DNA from: CAYVFC01 sp964450715
GTDB taxonomy: Bacteria; Myxococcota_A; Polyangia; Polyangiales; JAFGIB01
Assembly (NCBI GenBank): GCA_964450715.1
Contig: CAYVFC010000093.1
Location: forward strand, 1 to 32,889
DNA length: 32,889 nt
Reading direction: 5' to 3'
The notes under the pieces are model-generated. The model did no database searches. It was not told where the DNA came from and saw nothing but the letters and a program-made list of their open reading frames with translations. Position numbers and translations under genes: made by a program. This document shows, in pieces, positions 16,434 to 24,748 of this stretch (position 1 is its first letter; every line of letters starts with the position of its first letter).

Positions 16434-17369
16434 ATGAGCATGTTTTACACCCGTCTCGCACGAGAGCTGGCAATCCCGGTAGTGTCCGCGGTCGCCATAG
16501 TCGTCACCATCACCTCCACCGCGGCCGCCCAGGCGAAAACGAGAGCGCCGAGCAGCGGAGCCGGCGTGAGCCGGAGCGGGATGGAGCAGGGAGAGGCGGT
16601 GATAGCCGTTCGTTCCGACGTCCGCCTGCAGATGAAGGGGACCGGAGGGGCGACTAAAGCTCAAGTGACGGCTATCGGCGAGGCCATCCGGGCAAAGATG
16701 GCGGGATTGAAGCGGTGCTACGGGAAACTGGTGGCGCAGGACCCGGCAGCCGCGGTGGGCGCTTTCCAGCTGGTCATCACCTTCGGGAAGAGAAGGTTTC
16801 CCGTGCTCGAGTACGCCGATACGAACAAGGGACACGTCGGGCTGCAGAAATGCATCGAAAAAAGCCTGGGCCGAGCGGACATGCAGGGCGCGAAGCGTCC
16901 GGCGGCGGCTATCCTAACGTTGGACTTCGCCAATACCCGGGCTCGAGGGCAGGCCGCCATGGAACGGGCGTTCGACCCCGCTGCCTCGGTGAAGGTGACG
17001 ACCGCGGAGGACGGATCGCTGAACGCGTCTTGGAAGACCGAAGACGGCAAGCTGGCATTCCGGGTGCGCGGCCGCTCCTCATCCGCCGACAGCGACACGG
17101 TTGCGGCTGTGCTCGGAGGGCTGAAGGGGGCCTACGGCTCGTTTCTCGACTGCCGCCGCCGGGCGGGCAAACGGGGAACGTCCCCTGCCGGCGAGACGGT
17201 GACGGACGTACGCCTCAGGGCAAAGGGGCGCGCGAGCGGCAAGAATCGCTCGTCCACCCTTAAGCTGGCACTTGCGGCGACCTGCATCGAACGGGTTTAT
17301 GGACGCCTGCGGTTCGAGGGGGCCAGAGCGCGATCACGGGTCGAGGTTACCGTGATCTTCTCGGAATAG
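16434..17369 (+). CDS. Secreted protein with AgmX/PglI-like repeats
   Basis: A 311-aa protein. A signal peptide spans residues 1-33 (hydrophobic VVSAVAIVVTITSTAAAQA). A domain at about 80-160 has the pattern IRAKMAGLKRCYGKLVAQDP, AFQLVITFGKR, then C140, then ILTLDF. This resembles the AgmX/PglI C-terminal domain typical of myxobacterial envelope proteins, with its paired Cys (C95, C140). A second, more divergent copy follows at about 225-311 (GGLKGAYGSFLDCRRRAG, LALAATCIERVYGRL, VEVTVIF). Two such domains in one secreted protein without a TonB-like TM anchor or FHA part is a reduced form. ATG 16434 has GGAGGAAGG 5-6 nt upstream. An upstream in-frame start at 16392 lacks a ribosome binding site. 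It converges with the DksA-like gene 23 bp away. Confidence 0.72.
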   Translation: MSMFYTRLARELAIPVVSAVAIVVTITSTAAAQAKTRAPSSGAGVSRSGMEQGEAVIAVRSDVRLQMKGTGGATKAQVTAIGEAIRAKMAGLKRCYGKLVAQDPAAAVGAFQLVITFGKRRFPVLEYADTNKGHVGLQKCIEKSLGRADMQGAKRPAAAILTLDFANTRARGQAAMERAFDPAASVKVTTAEDGSLNASWKTEDGKLAFRVRGRSSSADSDTVAAVLGGLKGAYGSFLDCRRRAGKRGTSPAGETVTDVRLRAKGRASGKNRSSTLKLALAATCIERVYGRLRFEGARARSRVEVTVIFSE

Positions 17370-17392
17370 GGTCTTTTTGACCGCGTCTACTC

Positions 17393-17755
17393 CTAGGCGA
17401 AGTCGCGTTCCTTGCGCTCCTGGGCCTCCTTGCAACGTATACAGAGAGTGGTTTCCGGCCTAGCTTCCAAGCGCTTAACGCTGATGTCCCCTCCGCATTC
17501 TTCGCATATTCCAAAAGTCTCGTCTTCTATCCTTTTTAGAGCTATATCTATTTTTCCAAGAAAAGCTTTTTCACGGCCGCGGAGCCTGAAGGTGAAGGAC
17601 TGCATCCCCTCGCTGGAGGCCAGATCCATCTCGTCTGGCAGGTCGTTCGCGTCGAGCGTCATGTCTCCAGCAATGGTTTCCGAAGCGTTCTTGATTATGG
17701 TTTCGCGCTTCGCCTGCAGGATCTTGCGGAATCGATTCAGGTCGGTCTTTTTCAT
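17393..17755 (-). CDS. DksA/TraR-family zinc-finger protein
   Basis: A 120-aa regulator that would act in the secondary channel of RNA polymerase, with or without ppGpp. An N-terminal coiled coil (1-80) carries the DksA-type tip motif D41-x-x-D44-x-A46 (PDEMDLAS). A C-terminal C4 zinc finger has C84, C87, C105 and C108 (FGICEECGGDISVKRLEARP, TLCIRCKEAQE). The tip motif and length favour a DksA-like rather than a short TraR-like protein, though E. coli DksA is longer (151 aa). ATG 17755 has an AGGTG-type ribosome binding site. It lies 71 bp downstream of the VWA gene on the same strand and could be read from the same transcript or independently. Confidence 0.9.
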   Translation of the reverse strand: MKKTDLNRFRKILQAKRETIIKNASETIAGDMTLDANDLPDEMDLASSEGMQSFTFRLRGREKAFLGKIDIALKRIEDETFGICEECGGDISVKRLEARPETTLCIRCKEAQERKERDFA

Positions 17756-17826
17756 CTATGACACCTCGGTTGAGACCGGGCGGGTCGCGTTTGGAGCGCA
17801 GCAAGATAGCCGAGCAGGCCGGCCAG

Positions 17827-20625
17827 TCAAGAGCGCTTGCGGACGAACCGTTCAATCCCTAATTTTCGCAGAGAATGCGGCCGTCGATCAACCGGTATCT
17901 TTTCTCGCACCGGGGAAAACGAGCGGTCGAACAGGTGAACTCGCCTCAGCGCCAGGTCGAGCAGGAACAGCGCGATCGCGAACAGCAGGACCTGTCCCCA
18001 CCGCTCTCGGTAGTGCCGGACCGTCTCCTTTCCGGGATCGAAGATGCGCTCGGGACTCTGCAGGCGCTCTGCTCGCGTGAGGATCGCGGTCTGCTCCAGC
18101 AGTTTCACGTCCGGCTGCAGACGCGCGTACTCGGTCGGATAGGGATTCGTCAGGTGCGCGGTACTGGTAGCCACCTCGCGTCCGCCTCTACGGTGAATCG
18201 CACGCAAGACAAAGGATCCGTACCGGTGAAGGGGAAAATCGACCTCGTAACGGCCTGGAGCGGTCTGTTGCAGATCGTATTGCTCCACCTTTCCGGCCGA
18301 CGACGCGTCGTCTGCGGAGGCTTCCGGGGCTTTCAGCACCAGGGTCGACTCCAGGTCGTTCAAAAAACGATCGTCCTCTCCGACCGCGTTCACTACCGCC
18401 CGAACGCGGTCGCCGTACAGCTCCGCCCGCATCGGCAGGACGTCGCCGCGTTTTCGCCGCATGTGCTCCCGCACCAGCTGTCCCCAGAACTTCGAGAACC
18501 CGCCCCACCGCAACCACTCCGCCGCCCAGCGGCTTTTCACGTCCGACGTCCAGGCCAGGCTCCAGCCCAGGCCGACGTGCCAGCGGGCCAGGATAGGCTC
18601 GCCGGTCTCGCTGGCCAGGATGAGCTGCGCGGGCCTTCCCCTCGCCTCGGTCGCGACGTACCCGTGTAACAAAGGCGCCGTACCCAGAGCGATGCCGCGA
18701 AGGAAATCGGCTCGCTCGGCTACCCGCGGGTAGAAGGGCTCCTCGACAGATCCGCTGCGCGTGACCATGCGGGTTTCGCTGACGAATATGCGGGGAACCG
18801 AGTGGGGATCTACGGTGAAATAGGCTCGACCGCCGCCCTGCCTGGCGGTGTCCGCCAGCAGCGTCCGATTGACATCCCTACCCAGTCCGACCGTGGACAG
18901 GGTGATGCCTTCCAGCCGCATGGCCCGCGCCAACTCCTCGAGGCCGGTCTCCTGGGTCCGCCCGTCCGTCAGCAAGATCACGTGCTTGATTCGAGCCGTC
19001 ACCGCGATCAGGTCTTGAAAGGCCAGGTCCAGCGCGGGCAGTATCGCCGTCCCTCCCTGCGCCTTGAGTCTGCCGATGTCGTTCTCGATCTTCGCGCGAT
19101 TGCGCGCGCTTTGCATGCGCACCACCCGCTCCGGTGTACCGGAGAAGCCCACGACCTCGATCCAGTCGTCCGCTCGCAACAGCCCGGCGGTGGCCCGCGC
19201 GGCCTGCTTGCTCAGCTCCATCTTCTGCCCGGTCATGGAGCCGCTCCGGTCCATGACCAGCGCCATGGCGAGCGAGTGCTCCTGCCGCTTCTGGCTCGTT
19301 TGCAGACGTACGGGCAGCAGCCGCTCCAGCCGGGTTCCGCGGTAGCCCCCGAGCCCGAAGCCGTTCTCGCCTCCCGCCATCAGGAAACCGCCCCCCCGGT
19401 CACGAAGGTAGCGCTCGATCAGAAGCATCTGTTGGGCCGACAGGTGCTCTGCGTTCACATCGGATAGAATGAAGAAGTCGTACTGGTCGAGATCGGGTTG
19501 ATCCCGGGGAATGCCCCGTGGGGTTCTGACCTCGACCGCGTATCCAGCAGCCTCCAAGGCGCGTTGCAGGTGGCCGGTGCCGCGGCTGTCCCCCTCGACG
19601 TAGAGAACCCTGGCACGCCCGGGGACCGAGACCGTGGTAGCGTAGACGTTATTGCTCGAGAAGCGATCGGCGCCTGCGGATTCGATCTGCAGACGATACC
19701 TAACCTCGCCAGGTATCCGTACCACGGATTCGAACTCTACCGCGGTCTTTCCGGGTACGATCTCGAGGTGGCGTACCGCGTCCAGGCCGTTGAGCGCTTC
19801 GTCTTGGTAGAGCCGTACGGTAACCCGCGCCGCCGCGGTGGCGAAGAGCTGGGCGGCCAGGCGGAAGGGCTTGCCGACCTCTATACGTTCCGGCAAGTCG
19901 AGGCCGGTTACGGCCACTTCGCGCGGGCGCGCCTTCAGCAATGGATGATAGAAAATCGGTAGGCGAAACCGGCGCGCGCGGGTCGCTTCCCGCAGCAGGT
20001 CGCCCCGGGTCTGCGCGCCGTCACTGATCAGCACCAGCCTCGGCAAATGTCCGGGCGGAAACAAGCCGTACGCCAGCTGAACCGCGGCCTGCAAGTCGGT
20101 GGCGGAACCGGCGCCTTCGCCCTGATGGCGCTCGAGCTCCGGCAAGGCTTGCGCATCCGCAGCGACCGAGAGGCGGCGTGGACGCGAGGCGAAGCTGACC
20201 AGCTGCACGTCGTTGTCCCCGCGCATGCGCCAGATCTCTTGGGCTATCGACCGGGCCTCCTGCAGCGAGTCGTCGGCCAGCGAGTCGGACACGTCCAGCA
20301 ATACGACGGCGCTCACCTGTGTCGACTCGCCGACACGGACCGGACGGGCCAGTGCCAGCGCGAGCAGGGCTATCAAGGTGGACCGGGTGACCAGCAGCAA
20401 GAGCCGCTGCAGCGCTGGCAGGTCGGCCAGCGAGCGCATCGCCCCCCAGGCGACGAGCGGCACTACCGACAACAGGCCGAGCATCCGCGGCTGCCTGAGC
20501 TCGTACCGAATGCCGGCCAGGTCGATGCCGAGCGTGCGGCCGGCCAGCACCTGGAATAGAGCGACCGCCGCCACGGTACACAGAGCGAGCAGCGCCAGCC
20601 AGTACAGAGCCGCACGCCCCTTCAT
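17827..20625 (-). CDS. Double-VWA membrane protein of the MoxR locus
   Basis: A 932-aa inner-membrane protein. TM helices lie near 4-28, 47-64 and 77-94, and a C-terminal TM (LLFAIALFLLDLAL) near 885-900. A first VWA domain has an intact MIDAS DVSDS (111-115). A beta-rich region follows, then a glutamine-amidotransferase-like fold (about 340-440, VLYVEGDSRGTGHL to MAGGENGFG). A second VWA domain has MIDAS DRSGS (459-463), with TDGRT later. It matches large VWA/amidotransferase-like proteins found beside MoxR ATPases. VWA domains bind protein partners through the metal site, and MoxR is thought to remodel such complexes. I chose ATG 20625 because it overlaps the preceding small frame as ATGA. 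A TTG at 20673 would add 16 residues. Confidence 0.88.
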   Translation of the reverse strand: MKGRAALYWLALLALCTVAAVALFQVLAGRTLGIDLAGIRYELRQPRMLGLLSVVPLVAWGAMRSLADLPALQRLLLLVTRSTLIALLALALARPVRVGESTQVSAVVLLDVSDSLADDSLQEARSIAQEIWRMRGDNDVQLVSFASRPRRLSVAADAQALPELERHQGEGAGSATDLQAAVQLAYGLFPPGHLPRLVLISDGAQTRGDLLREATRARRFRLPIFYHPLLKARPREVAVTGLDLPERIEVGKPFRLAAQLFATAAARVTVRLYQDEALNGLDAVRHLEIVPGKTAVEFESVVRIPGEVRYRLQIESAGADRFSSNNVYATTVSVPGRARVLYVEGDSRGTGHLQRALEAAGYAVEVRTPRGIPRDQPDLDQYDFFILSDVNAEHLSAQQMLLIERYLRDRGGGFLMAGGENGFGLGGYRGTRLERLLPVRLQTSQKRQEHSLAMALVMDRSGSMTGQKMELSKQAARATAGLLRADDWIEVVGFSGTPERVVRMQSARNRAKIENDIGRLKAQGGTAILPALDLAFQDLIAVTARIKHVILLTDGRTQETGLEELARAMRLEGITLSTVGLGRDVNRTLLADTARQGGGRAYFTVDPHSVPRIFVSETRMVTRSGSVEEPFYPRVAERADFLRGIALGTAPLLHGYVATEARGRPAQLILASETGEPILARWHVGLGWSLAWTSDVKSRWAAEWLRWGGFSKFWGQLVREHMRRKRGDVLPMRAELYGDRVRAVVNAVGEDDRFLNDLESTLVLKAPEASADDASSAGKVEQYDLQQTAPGRYEVDFPLHRYGSFVLRAIHRRGGREVATSTAHLTNPYPTEYARLQPDVKLLEQTAILTRAERLQSPERIFDPGKETVRHYRERWGQVLLFAIALFLLDLALRRVHLFDRSFSPVREKIPVDRRPHSLRKLGIERFVRKRS

Positions 20626-20813
20626 ACGTAACCGTTCAGGGGGGGTAAGGGTGTACGAAACGACGGCGGCCAATCCATCCCGAAAAACCGGCTTTCGTCC
20701 TCGGGCCGCCTCGTCATGTACGTGGGTACACTCCTCGGCGGCCCTGCGGGCGCGCTCGGTTTTTCGGGCGCCTTGGCCGCCGCATGGACCAGGGCCTGAA
20801 CGCTTACTTTCAT
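20622..20813 (-). CDS. Possible 63-aa translationally coupled small protein
   Basis: This short frame fills the gap between the BatA-like gene and the double-VWA gene. Its ATG (20813) overlaps the upstream TGA as ATGA, and its own TGA overlaps the downstream ATG (20625) as ATGA. The product starts MKVSVQALVHAAAKAPEKPS and is Pro- and Arg-rich, with no TM segment or known motif. By my count about 70 % of codons end in G or C, compatible with coding in this genome. Against it, 90 of its 192 bases form an imperfect palindrome (20679-20768), so the frame may be a by-product of an inserted palindromic element. It could be real or merely a conduit for translational coupling. Confidence 0.4.
   Translation of the reverse strand: MKVSVQALVHAAAKAPEKPSAPAGPPRSVPTYMTRRPEDESRFFGMDWPPSFRTPLPPLNGYV
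20679..20768. repeat. 90-bp imperfect palindrome inside the MoxR/VWA operon
   Basis: The outer arms CCCGAAAAACCG (20679-20690) and CGGTTTTTCGGG (20757-20768) pair perfectly over 12 bp. The inner arms GGGCCGCC (20703-20710) and GGCGGCCC (20737-20744) pair over 8 bp. The tip TGTAC-GTGG-GTACA (20717-20730) pairs over 5 bp. The unpaired internal stretches are symmetric (12 and 12 nt, 6 and 6 nt), so the element has 43+4+43 architecture. It lies in the only inter-gene space between the BatA-like and VWA genes. Its layout resembles the central part of the 184-bp palindrome (A/T-rich arm, GTAC or GTAG tip). Confidence 0.85.
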
Positions 20814-22690
20814 ACCGTCCACCGCCGGTGGTAGGTGAACCACTCCAGGATGACGACGAGCAGCGCCGCCAGCACCAGGTAGACCCAGGGGCGTTCGCCC
20901 GGGCCGCGGTGCGCGGGGAGCGGCGGCGAGGCCTCCCGGCCGGCGATCTGTAGCCGCTGGTGCGGTCCCAGCGCGTCCAGCCCTCGGCAATCCGGGTTGA
21001 CCGGAACGGTGTGCTCCCCCTCCGTCGTTCTTACCGTATACAGACCGGCGCGCACGGGGGTGAAGAGAATCTCGCCGCCAGCGCTCGGTAGTGACCTCTT
21101 GCGCCCGTCCGGAAATTCGATTTCCGCCTGCCGCGTTCCCGGCGACAGGCGGACCGGAAGCCGCTCGCCGGCCCGACCCTCGGAGACAGCAGTGTCCCGT
21201 TGCGCGATCAACCAATCGATGCTGTTCATGAGCAGCAGGGGCCAGGCTACCCGCAAGGGAAGATCGCTCTTCCGGATATCAAAAGTAAATGCGACGAAAC
21301 GCCTTCCCTCCCTTTCGCCGGCCACCAGCAGCGGTCCCTGGCTGTCGGCGGCCACTATCGTGTCGCCGCCGGCCGGTCGGACCCGCAACGCCTCGCCGAT
21401 ATTGACGTCTTTCAGGGCCGTGAAGCGCAGCAAGGGATGGCCCCGATCCAGCTTCTCGAAATATGGCCGCTCGATGGTGCCGGAACCCCGCAGAGGAATG
21501 CCCGTCGCCGTACCCGCCGCCGGGTAGAGGTAAAGGGCGGGAACCGCGGGAGGATCGGGGGGCACGTAACGGTCGAATGCAACCAGGTCGACTCCCTCGT
21601 CCCCGCGGTAGGCGGCCGGCTCGATCACGCTTACCTGCAGGTATTCGTCTAGCAACAGCGCCGCCTGCAGATACAGGTTGCCCTCGCTCACGCAGAGCAC
21701 GTGCGCCTTGCGTCGCGGGGGAAGGGCGGCGTAGGCAAGGTCGTCGGCCGCGAGGTCGTCCCGGCTGCCGTCCGCCTGGGTCATCCGCGCTTGCAGAACG
21801 CGGTCGACGCCGGATACCCGCTGGAAAAAGCGCCGGACGCGGTCCCCGGCAGGCACGTCGAATCGCGTCGTCTTCAGAAGCACGCCGTCTCCGTACAGGG
21901 CGACCTCCACCTCGCGCTCGCCATCGGTGCCGTTGCGTACCTCGAGCAGGATCTCGCTGCTGTTCTTGTCCAGCGGATAGCGTCTGGCCGATAGCGCGGT
22001 GAGGGAGAGGTTGTGGTTTCGCCCTCCCACCGGGAGGTAGCGTACGGGAATATCCGGGTCGGCGAGCGACCTCTCCAGCTCGCGATCCCGCTCGAATACC
22101 CCGTCGGATACGACGACGATTTCGGGCAGCGTACGGCCGCGCAGAGCGTCCAGCGCAAAGCGATAGCCCTCGGTGAGGTCGCAAGCCACGTCGTCTGGCT
22201 CTAGCTCGGCCAGAGCCGTCTGTAGCTCGCGGCGGTCCGAGGTCATCGTGCTCACCGGGGTCGGCGCCGCCCCCATGCCTACCAGCAGCAGGCGATCGGC
22301 CGGAGCCAGGCCCTCGATCAGCTCGGCGGCTTTCTGCCGGGCGACCGCGAAGCGGTTTGGCTTTACGTCGATCGCCTGCATGGATATGCCCAGGTCGAGC
22401 AGCAGTACCAGGTGACGCGCGCGCCCGGAGAGCGGGCCGAAGCTCGGGTCGCCCGTGGCGGCCGCCAATAGGGCGACCACGGTGAGCGCCACCAGAAAAG
22501 AGACGATCCGTCGGAGCCGCGACCAGAGGCGGGTCGCTCGGCGGTCGGCGAGCAGCGACTCCCAGAGCGGGGCAAAGGCGACCACTACCGGTCTGAGCCT
22601 GGGCCGGAGGAGGTACAGGCCGGCCACCGCCGTTCCGGCGGCGGCGAACAGGGCCAGAACCTGGCCGGACGAGAGCCCCAGAAGCTCCAC
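20810..22690 (-). CDS. BatA-like membrane protein with degenerate VWA domain
   Basis: A 626-aa protein. The N-terminal aerotolerance-regulator (BatA) layout has TM helices near 8-27 and 60-78, followed by a VWA domain that starts LVLLLDLGISMQAIDVKPNR. Active MIDAS sites read DxSxS. Here the first Ser is Gly (DLGIS), so metal binding may be lost. A long beta-rich periplasmic region follows (about 240-580), and a C-terminal TM (WVYLVLAALLVVILEWF) lies near 600-618. This is the usual partner of DUF58 and MoxR proteins in the envelope. The start is GTG 22690, sharing one base with the upstream TAG. No better start exists nearby, and the first TM begins at once. It overlaps the 63-aa frame downstream by ATGA. 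Confidence 0.88.
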   Translation of the reverse strand: MELLGLSSGQVLALFAAAGTAVAGLYLLRPRLRPVVVAFAPLWESLLADRRATRLWSRLRRIVSFLVALTVVALLAAATGDPSFGPLSGRARHLVLLLDLGISMQAIDVKPNRFAVARQKAAELIEGLAPADRLLLVGMGAAPTPVSTMTSDRRELQTALAELEPDDVACDLTEGYRFALDALRGRTLPEIVVVSDGVFERDRELERSLADPDIPVRYLPVGGRNHNLSLTALSARRYPLDKNSSEILLEVRNGTDGEREVEVALYGDGVLLKTTRFDVPAGDRVRRFFQRVSGVDRVLQARMTQADGSRDDLAADDLAYAALPPRRKAHVLCVSEGNLYLQAALLLDEYLQVSVIEPAAYRGDEGVDLVAFDRYVPPDPPAVPALYLYPAAGTATGIPLRGSGTIERPYFEKLDRGHPLLRFTALKDVNIGEALRVRPAGGDTIVAADSQGPLLVAGEREGRRFVAFTFDIRKSDLPLRVAWPLLLMNSIDWLIAQRDTAVSEGRAGERLPVRLSPGTRQAEIEFPDGRKRSLPSAGGEILFTPVRAGLYTVRTTEGEHTVPVNPDCRGLDALGPHQRLQIAGREASPPLPAHRGPGERPWVYLVLAALLVVILEWFTYHRRWTV

Positions 22691-23663
22691 TAGGCGACCA
22701 TTCCGCCGCGACGCAGGATGCGCAGCACGGCGTCCTCGAAGGCGATGCGCGTGCTCAGGGAGAAGAGCGGTATCTGTAACTGCCGGCAGAACGCCTCCAC
22801 GCGACCGAGGTAGGCGGCGTGGGCCTCGGCGTAACGCTCGAGCAGACCGGGGCTCAACACGACCTCCCGGCCCTCGCCGGTCTCCGCGTCCACCAGCAAC
22901 GCCTCCCCCGGAAGGCGCGGGCGAGCCTCGTTCTCATCCAGCACGTGCAGGACGTAGGTCTCGAACTTGCCGTAGCGAAGCTGCCTCAGACCGACTTCGA
23001 ATCCCGCGTGGTCATACAGGTCGCTGATGAGGATCACTACCCCGCGCCGCTTGTTGCGGGCCACAAAAGAGCGGGCGGCGGCGCCGAGGTCGGTGCGCCC
23101 CGCGGCCGTCACCGGGCGCAGGAAATCGAATACCTCGAAGATGTGGTGCTTGCCCCGCGCGGGCGGCAGGCGAGCGTCGATCCCCTCACCGACCAGATGG
23201 AGCGAGACCCGGTCCAGGTGTCCGAGCCCGATGTAGGCCAGGGCGGCGGCCAGCTGTTTTCCGTACCTGAGCTTGGCAGGCTCTCCGAAGCCCATGGAGG
23301 CCGAGCGGTCGAGCAGGATATGGATGGTAAGGTCCTCCTCCTCCTCGTACAGCCGCGTCAATAGCCTGCCCAGCCTCCCGTAGACGTTCCAGTCGAGGTG
23401 GCGGAAGTCATCTCCCGAGCAGTAGTGGCGGTAGTCGGCGAACTCGATCCCGCTGCCGGTCTTTTTCGAACGCCTCTCCGCACGAGCGCGACCCGAGAAG
23501 ACCTTGCGGGAAACGATGGCCAGGTACCCGAGCTTCTTCCAGAACCGCTCGTCGAACGGATCATCCGGCGCCGGCGCCATCTCGTCGCGCGCGGACGCGG
23601 TAGCTTCCGGCTTACCGGGGGGCCGGGCTCTGGCTCGCGCCGATCGGTACCGGAAAAGGTCGG

Positions 23664-23667
<4 letters not shown>
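22690..23667 (-). CDS. DUF58 domain protein (VWA-like)
   Basis: A 325-aa protein. The DUF58 signature YCSGDDFRHLDW is at 82-93, preceded by GIEFADYRHY. A VWA-like domain follows with an intact MIDAS DRSAS (120-124) and ILISDLYDH further on. There is no TM segment or signal, so it should be cytoplasmic, unlike its membrane neighbours. DUF58 proteins are almost always encoded next to MoxR ATPases and are thought to be adaptors or substrates of them. The ATG overlaps the moxR stop by 4 nt (ATGA) and its stop overlaps the BatA-like GTG, so the three genes are tightly coupled. An Arg/Ala/Pro-rich N-terminal extension (1-35) is probably disordered. Confidence 0.93.
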
Positions 23668-24680
<1,013 letters not shown>

Positions 24681-24748
24681 CGGCGTTCCTCCCTAGGCGG
24701 CAGCCGGGTCCAATTGATCACCATCTAGCGCTCCTTTCCCGCTTCCTT

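Noticed and set aside
15435..16835. 466-codon open frame on the minus strand
   Set aside because: It runs antisense to the LysM gene and through the palindrome into the AgmX-like gene. The plus-strand genes have clear domains, signal peptides and ribosome binding sites, and the antisense product shows no recognisable pattern.
20622..21215. 197-codon minus-strand frame overlapping the end of the BatA-like gene
   Set aside because: Only its last 63 codons (from 20813) lie outside the BatA-like gene. The upstream part is out of frame with a well-supported protein, so only the 63-aa form is kept as a candidate.
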